Origin: Pectobacterium araliae
Lineage (GTDB): Bacteria; Pseudomonadota; Gammaproteobacteria; Enterobacterales; Enterobacteriaceae
Direction: 5' to 3'
Length of the DNA: 64,000 nt
NCBI RefSeq assembly: GCF_037076465.1
Contig: NZ_AP028908.1
Span: 1,364,001-1,428,000, forward strand
Shown: one piece after another, positions 59,259 to 64,000 of the stretch
Layout of the letters: every line of letters starts with the position of its first letter
Position numbering within the stretch: position 1 is the first letter of the stretch
Notes under the pieces: model-generated
What the model was told of the DNA's origin: nothing
What the model saw: the letters and a program-made list of their open reading frames with translations, nothing else
Databases searched by the model: none
Made by a program: the position numbers and the translations under genes

Positions 59259-60080
59259 TTATGCCAGAATGCGGGTGCGGATAACCTCTGCGATGCTGGG
59301 TTCTTCATTGCTGCCAATCACCAGGTCGGCTCGCGCTTTGATCTCATCGGCGCTGTTGCCCATTGCAACCCCCAACCCAACGCCTTCCAGCATGCTGATA
59401 TCGTTAAAGTTATCGCCGAATGCTACGACGTCCTTCATGCTTATGCCTTGTTCGCCAAGCCATTGCTGGAGCAATTTACCTTTGCTGTTGCCGGTTTGCG
59501 CGATATCAACCTGATCCTGCCATGACCACTCGCAGGCCAGTTCGAGCTGCTTTTCCACTTCTGCGGCGAAATGGTTCAGCGTGGGGATATCGGTATGCGT
59601 GGTCGCAAATTTCCAGATGGCCTGGGACGCTTCCGTCTGGCGCACCAAACTTTCCACCTGCGCGAAACGAGGACGCTGCTGTTCCGGCAACGTAGAAGCC
59701 CATGCCAGCGTGCGAACCACATGCCCCGTAGAATACTGATAATACATATCGTCATCGGCATACATCAGCCCATGAATATCAAATTCCTCTAGCAGCGAGA
59801 CGACATTTTTTGCCTGTTCGACAGAGAGTGGATTGGTATGTGATGCTCGGCCCTGCTGGTAATCATAGACATAGGTGCCGTTACAGCAGATCGCAGGCGT
59901 ATCCAACTGCAATCCCTGATAAAAAGGGTGGATTGCTGAGTGGTGGCGTCCCGTGACGATCATCACTTTTATGCCTTGTTGACGGGCGAGCGCGAGCGCA
60001 CTAAGAGATTCGGGGAGGATTTTTTTCTGTTGATTCAGCAGGGTACCATCAAGATCAAGCGCAATTACTCGGTAGGTCAT
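59259..60080 (-). CDS. ybhA: HAD phosphatase YbhA (pyridoxal phosphate phosphatase)
   Basis: A 273-residue HAD-superfamily Cof-type phosphatase (E. coli YbhA 272 aa). The nucleophile motif is ALDLDGTLLN (Asp9, Asp11), motif II is MIVTGRH, and motif IV is FGDNFNDISML. E. coli YbhA dephosphorylates pyridoxal 5-phosphate and some sugar phosphates; the substrate here is inferred from the family. It is convergent with glk across a 68-base gap. Confidence 0.93.
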   Translation of the reverse strand: MTYRVIALDLDGTLLNQQKKILPESLSALALARQQGIKVMIVTGRHHSAIHPFYQGLQLDTPAICCNGTYVYDYQQGRASHTNPLSVEQAKNVVSLLEEFDIHGLMYADDDMYYQYSTGHVVRTLAWASTLPEQQRPRFAQVESLVRQTEASQAIWKFATTHTDIPTLNHFAAEVEKQLELACEWSWQDQVDIAQTGNSKGKLLQQWLGEQGISMKDVVAFGDNFNDISMLEGVGLGVAMGNSADEIKARADLVIGSNEEPSIAEVIRTRILA

Positions 60081-60351
60081 CGTTGTCTCGCAAATAAAAA
60101 TGTAGGTATCGAATGGGTCTTACGATAAAGGACGCGGCGAAAAATAGACAGACAACAATAGGATAAATGTGTCTCATACTATTTGGTGGGGAAGCGCCGA
60201 CGCAGCGGGGAGAAATAAGGATAAATGGACGGTTTGGCAATGCCTTTGTCTATTTTCTATTCTTTCAACGGGTTATCACCTATTTTTTAAGCAATTGACC
60301 ACAACGTCGCTTTACAACGCGCGGCGTACTGTTTATAGTGCGCGTCATTGC

Positions 60352-60439
60352 GGAGGAGTGGCCGAGTGGTTGAAGGCACCGGTCTTGAAAACCGGCGACG
60401 CGAAAGTGTTCTAGAGTTCGAATCTCTACTCCTCCGCCA
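60352..60439 (+). tRNA. tRNA-Ser(UGA)
   Basis: An 88-base tRNA with the long variable arm of type II tRNAs. The acceptor stem is ggaggag/ctcctcc, the anticodon loop cttgaaa carries TGA, and CCA is encoded. Confidence 0.97.
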
Positions 60440-60736
60440 CTTTCGATACTTCCCCTGTGTATTTTCTCGTTATTCTCTATCTTTCCTTGATGTTCTGTAC
60501 TGTCACTTTTCATCACTCATCTGTTATTGCATTGTCAGCGCCCGTTAGCTAAATCAATCATTACTTAAATCAGCCATTGTTTAAATCAATAGTAGCCTTG
60601 CGGTGTCTCCGTAGAATAGAGTGATTGGTCATTTATGGTATCCGAGCGTTAGGTTGAGCCAGTTCGCTATTCTTTCAATGAACCTCTTTTGAGCCTTCCT
60701 GCGCCACCACATTCGAGTGAAATTAAGGAGAATACG

Positions 60737-61735
60737 ATGCAGCAAGTGGTTTATGTCGCCAGCCCGGAAAGTCAGCAGATTCATGTTTGGCAACTCGGTG
60801 CTCAGGGAAAGCTGACATTATTGCAAACCGTTGACGTTCCAGGACAGGTTCAGCCGATGGTTATCGCGCCAAATAAGCGCCACCTGTATGTTGGCGTTCG
60901 TCCTGATTTCAGGGTTCTGAGCTATCGTATTGATGAACAGGGTAAATTGACGCAAGCCGGTGTCGCATCGTTACCGGGCAGCCCGACGCATCTGTCGACA
61001 GATAATGATGGACGTTTCCTGTTCAGCGCGTCTTACAGCGGCGCTTGCATTAGCGTTAGCCCAATTGGTGCTGACGGCATTGTTGGTGAGCCGATTCAGC
61101 AACTGGACGGATTGGAAGGGTGCCACTCTACCAATATCGATCCAACCAATACCGTGGTGTGGGCGCCGTGTCTGAAAGAAGACCGTATTCGCTTGTACGA
61201 TCTGGCCGCAGCAGGTGAACTGAGCGTACATCGACAGGCAGAAATGACAACGGTAGCAGGAGCGGGCCCGCGCCATATGGCTTTCCACCCGAATCAGCGT
61301 TTTGCCTATTGCGTGAATGAACTGGACAGCTCAGTCGATGTGTATCAGTTGGATGACGCCAGCGGCGACGTGCAGAAAGTGCAAACGTTGGATGCCATGC
61401 CTGCAGATTTCAGTGATACGCGCTGGGCAGCAGATATTCACATTACGCCGAATGGCCGTTTCCTGTACATCAGCGATCGTACTGCCAGCCTGCTGAGCAT
61501 TTTCCTGGTGTCTGAAGATGGCAGCACGTTAACGCTGACCGGGCATCAGCCGACCGAAACGCAGCCGCGCGGTTTCAATATTGACAACACGGGTGAGTTC
61601 CTGATTTCAGCAGGGCAAAAATCTCAGCACATCGAGGTGTATCACATCGATCAACATTCTGGCGATCTGCAACCGCTGGCGCGTTACGCCGTTGGTCAGG
61701 GGGCAATGTGGGTGTCGGTGTTAGCGCTGGATTAA
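60737..61735 (+). CDS. pgl: 6-phosphogluconolactonase
   Basis: A 332-residue seven-bladed beta-propeller lactonase (E. coli Pgl 331 aa) that hydrolyses 6-phosphogluconolactone in the pentose phosphate pathway. It starts [20 protein letters not shown] and shows repeated propeller motifs such as [18 protein letters not shown] and [15 protein letters not shown] chose the ATG at 60737 after aattaaggag; an upstream frame from 60689 is unconserved. The 297 bases between the tRNA and pgl show no gene. A terminator follows. Confidence 0.96.
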   Translation: MQQVVYVASPESQQIHVWQLGAQGKLTLLQTVDVPGQVQPMVIAPNKRHLYVGVRPDFRVLSYRIDEQGKLTQAGVASLPGSPTHLSTDNDGRFLFSASYSGACISVSPIGADGIVGEPIQQLDGLEGCHSTNIDPTNTVVWAPCLKEDRIRLYDLAAAGELSVHRQAEMTTVAGAGPRHMAFHPNQRFAYCVNELDSSVDVYQLDDASGDVQKVQTLDAMPADFSDTRWAADIHITPNGRFLYISDRTASLLSIFLVSEDGSTLTLTGHQPTETQPRGFNIDNTGEFLISAGQKSQHIEVYHIDQHSGDLQPLARYAVGQGAMWVSVLALD

Positions 61736-61770
61736 GCCAAGTTCAATACCAAACTAAACACAACATTAAG

Positions 61771-61796
61771 CCCTGCGTTTATCCGCAGGGTTTTTT
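61771..61796 (+). terminator. Rho-independent terminator after pgl
   Basis: A 7-bp stem ccctgcg-tttatc-cgcaggg followed by a T6 run, 36 bases after the pgl stop. Confidence 0.9.
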
Positions 61797-61847
61797 GCAG
61801 CTAATGTTGTGAGACGTTGAATGTCAGTAGGGGAGAAGAGAAGGCCA

Positions 61848-63098
61848 TTAGCCTCGGTATTCGATAATTGACAAACCTGCGTTGTAGTCCGTGCTGTAGA
61901 TAATGCCGTCGGCATCTACAAACACATCGCAAGACTGAATAATCTGCGGTCTGCCGAGACGTTTATCGACCATTCTGGCTGGTGCAGCAGGCACCAATGC
62001 GCCCGTTTCTTTTGGCTGATACGGATTACTGATGTCGTAAGCCCGTACTCCCGCATTTTGATAAGTGGCGAAAATCAGTGACGAACTGATGAAACTGCCG
62101 GGGCGGTTTTCATGCAGGTTATGTGGGCCAAAGTGTGCGCCTTTCTTCACATAGTCTGCCTCTTTCGGCTGCGGGAAGGTGGCGATGCTCACCGGATTAC
62201 TCGGTTCACGAATATCGAATACCCAAATCAATTTCTCGCCATCTTCCTGATTATCCAACACCGCTTCATCCAGCACGATTAGCAGATCGCGATCCGGCAG
62301 CGGCAGCGCTGTGTGTGTGCCACCGCCAAACGGTGGGCTCCAGTTACGGTGGCTGATGAGCTGTGGATTGGTGCGATCGCTCACGTCCAGCAGCGTTAAC
62401 CCACCATCGCGCCAGCTTCCGTAGGCGGTATCACCGCTGATGATGGCGTGATGCAGGGCGTAGCGCTTGCCATCCGGCCAGCTTGCGGTCTCCCCTCCAG
62501 CGGTGTGCATACCAGGTAACCAGTAACGCCCAGCCACTTCAGGGTGCTGTGGGTCGGCCAGGTCGATAGTCAGAAAAATATAGTCGCTGTAGCCATCGAG
62601 CAGAGCGGAGACATAGGCCCAACGTCCGCCTACGTACCAGATGCGGTGAATGCCGATGCCGTCTAGCGGCAGGAAGCTGATTTCTCGTGGTTTATCCGGC
62701 GTAGAGATATCGAAAATCCGTAACCCTGCGCTCCAGCTTTTGCCTTGCTGTTTAGTACTGACCGTGTCGGCGACGGAACGGGTGTAATAGACTTTTTCCT
62801 CAGCAAAGCTGGCGTCGGCAAATAAGTCGCGCGCGTTGACGACGAGTAGCAGGTCATCATGGGTTTGCAGGTGGATATTCCAGGTGCCGGGCGGGGCAGC
62901 AATAAACCCCGCCGGCTTGGGATTCTTGGCATCGCGCACATCCACAATCGACACACCTTGTGAAACCATATGCCCGATGTAAGCGTAGCCGCGATGCACC
63001 ATCACCTGCACACCATCGGGTCTGCCGCCCTGATCGCTGTGTCCAATCAGCCGCATATTGCGGCTGTAATCGGGAGTGGGCAGAGGAGTCGATGCCAT
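61848..63098 (-). CDS. LVIVD-repeat beta-propeller protein
   Basis: A 416-residue protein built of repeated blades of the LVIVD type: SIVDVRDAKNPKPAGF, LRIFDISTPDKPREIS, LTLLDVSDRTNPQLIS, VFDIREPSNPVSIA and RAYDISNPYQPKETG. Conserved His residues occur in WNIHLQTH, GIHRIWYVG, HHAIISGD and GPHNLHEN. No signal peptide is visible, so a cytoplasmic location is likely. The function of the family is unknown. It lies 15 bases downstream of a periplasmic sugar-binding protein gene on the same strand, so the two are probably co-transcribed. Confidence 0.8.
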   Translation of the reverse strand: MASTPLPTPDYSRNMRLIGHSDQGGRPDGVQVMVHRGYAYIGHMVSQGVSIVDVRDAKNPKPAGFIAAPPGTWNIHLQTHDDLLLVVNARDLFADASFAEEKVYYTRSVADTVSTKQQGKSWSAGLRIFDISTPDKPREISFLPLDGIGIHRIWYVGGRWAYVSALLDGYSDYIFLTIDLADPQHPEVAGRYWLPGMHTAGGETASWPDGKRYALHHAIISGDTAYGSWRDGGLTLLDVSDRTNPQLISHRNWSPPFGGGTHTALPLPDRDLLIVLDEAVLDNQEDGEKLIWVFDIREPSNPVSIATFPQPKEADYVKKGAHFGPHNLHENRPGSFISSSLIFATYQNAGVRAYDISNPYQPKETGALVPAAPARMVDKRLGRPQIIQSCDVFVDADGIIYSTDYNAGLSIIEYRG

Positions 63099-63113
63099 AA
63101 CGTTATCTCCGTA

Positions 63114-64000
63114 TTATTTCGCCTGTTTGGCTTCCAGTGTTGCAAACCACGGCGCGATAAAATCATCCGTATGGCCCCAGCCTGGGATGATTTTCGCCAA
63201 TCCCGCGACGTTGACTGCACCCGGCTGGCTGGCTAACAGCGCCTGTGGAATGGCGGCGGCACGGAACTCGTAGGTTGCAGGTGTTGGTTCACCGGCAATC
63301 TTGTTGGCGACCAGACGCAGGTTCACTTTGCCGATCAGCTTAGGATCGACAGCCACGCTGACTTTCCACGGGCTGTTTGCTTCGCGCATCAGTTGTAAAT
63401 CCTGATTGGAGATGTCGATGCTGTACAGTTTGATTTCAGTCCGGCCGTTTTCTTTCAACGCCTTATAAGCACCCTGGCTGAAGGCATCCCACGAGCCCCA
63501 GATCGCATCGATTTTGCCTTTCGGGTATTTCGCCAGTACCGCGCCGACTTTGTTGGCAGTGTCGCCCTGTACGTCAGAGGAGACGGCACCAATCGATTCC
63601 AGTTCCTTGATGCCAGGATTGGCTTTCAGGATTTGCTGATAGGCGAGCTGGCGGCGTTCCATCGGTGGGAAACCAGCGACCCATAGCTTGATGATGTTGG
63701 CTTTACCGTTGAAATCTTTCACCAGTTGGCCGAATGATTCGTTAGTCAGTGAGGCGTCATCCTGCTGCGTGACGGTCACGCCTGGAATTTCGCCATTCAC
63801 GGCGGTATCAAACACGGAAACGGCAATGCCGCTGTCGACGATGCGCTTAATCAAATCGGTAGAGTAGGGATCGCGACCCTGCGACAGGATGATGCCATCA
63901 TATTTCTGGCTAATTGCCTGATTCACGAAATCTTGAAAACGAGCATCGTCGCCGTTGCTCAGGAAGGTGCTGATTTTGAAGCCCAATTTTTTACCTTCTT
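63114..64000 (-). CDS. Periplasmic sugar-binding protein (partial, N-terminus off window)
   Basis: About 295 C-terminal residues of a type-1 periplasmic binding protein of the RbsB-like sugar ABC-transporter family; the reading frame continues past the right edge (EGKKLGFKIST), so the true start and signal peptide are not seen. Typical segments are DGIILSQGRDP, SGIAVSVFDTAV and DAIWGSWDAFSQGAYKALKE. The ligand cannot be told from sequence. The ATPase and permease genes, if present, must lie upstream outside the window. The downstream LVIVD gene is an unusual partner. Confidence 0.85.
   Translation of the reverse strand, partial: EGKKLGFKISTFLSNGDDARFQDFVNQAISQKYDGIILSQGRDPYSTDLIKRIVDSGIAVSVFDTAVNGEIPGVTVTQQDDASLTNESFGQLVKDFNGKANIIKLWVAGFPPMERRQLAYQQILKANPGIKELESIGAVSSDVQGDTANKVGAVLAKYPKGKIDAIWGSWDAFSQGAYKALKENGRTEIKLYSIDISNQDLQLMREANSPWKVSVAVDPKLIGKVNLRLVANKIAGEPTPATYEFRAAAIPQALLASQPGAVNVAGLAKIIPGWGHTDDFIAPWFATLEAKQAK

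Overview
The window is chromosomal DNA of an enterobacterium of the soft-rot group, most likely Pectobacterium. This is inferred from near-E. coli gene order (the ybfE-seqA-pgm / kdp / phr-ybgI / gltA-sdh-suc / cyd / tol-pal / nadA / aroG-gpmA / gal / mod / pgl stretch), from protein lengths that match E. coli orthologues almost residue for residue, and from differences typical of soft-rot genomes (a pcp gene beside pxpBCA, glk beside modC, a local cus operon). The species cannot be fixed from sequence alone. No phage, insertion sequence or CRISPR array is visible; this is conserved core backbone with a few local scars and insertions.

Layout. 1-5.5 kb: ybfE, ybfF, seqA, pgm, a small DMT-family membrane protein, a decayed kdp locus reduced to a kdpE tail joined to a kdpB fragment, and ybfA. 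5.8-13 kb: ybgA (TudS/DUF523 plus DUF1722), phrB, ybgI, the 5-oxoprolinase genes pxpBCA, pcp and nei. 13-25 kb: gltA divergent from sdhCDAB-sucABCD, which together encode citrate synthase, succinate dehydrogenase, 2-oxoglutarate dehydrogenase E1/E2 and succinyl-CoA synthetase. Long hairpins lie in the sdhB-sucA and sucB-sucC gaps. 25-26.2 kb: a secreted DUF2135/TPR-type gene broken by single-base frameshifts. 26.9-35.7 kb: cydABX-ybgE (cytochrome bd oxidase), then ybgC-tolQRAB-pal-cpoB (cell envelope Tol-Pal system). 35.9-36.6 kb: two identical tRNA-Lys genes and a damaged third copy.

36.6-43 kb: a DUF554 membrane protein, a YjaA-like small protein, nadA-pnuC (NAD synthesis and salvage), zitB (zinc efflux), aroG and gpmA. 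43-50 kb: a leftward copper/silver efflux operon (unknown Cys-rich exported protein, cusF, cusC, cusB, cusA) in which CusB also carries a second CusF-like domain at its C-terminus. 50-58 kb: galE and galM without galT/galK, modEF divergent from acrZ and modABC, with a clear ModE operator before modA. 58-64 kb: glk, ybhA, tRNA-Ser(UGA), pgl, and a leftward pair of an LVIVD-repeat propeller protein and a periplasmic sugar-binding protein that runs off the right edge.

Functional modules. pcp releases 5-oxoproline from peptides and pxpABC hydrolyses it to glutamate, so genes for making and consuming one metabolite lie together. ybgA, a probable tRNA 4-thiouridine desulfidase, sits next to photolyase, suggesting a near-UV response pair. 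The TCA genes form one long transcription unit with possible internal RNA control. No clearly new system was found. The items most worth checking are the kdp deletion scar, the doubled CusF module with its unknown Cys-rich leader gene, the broken tRNA-Lys copy, the frameshifted DUF2135 gene, and the LVIVD/sugar-binding pair.
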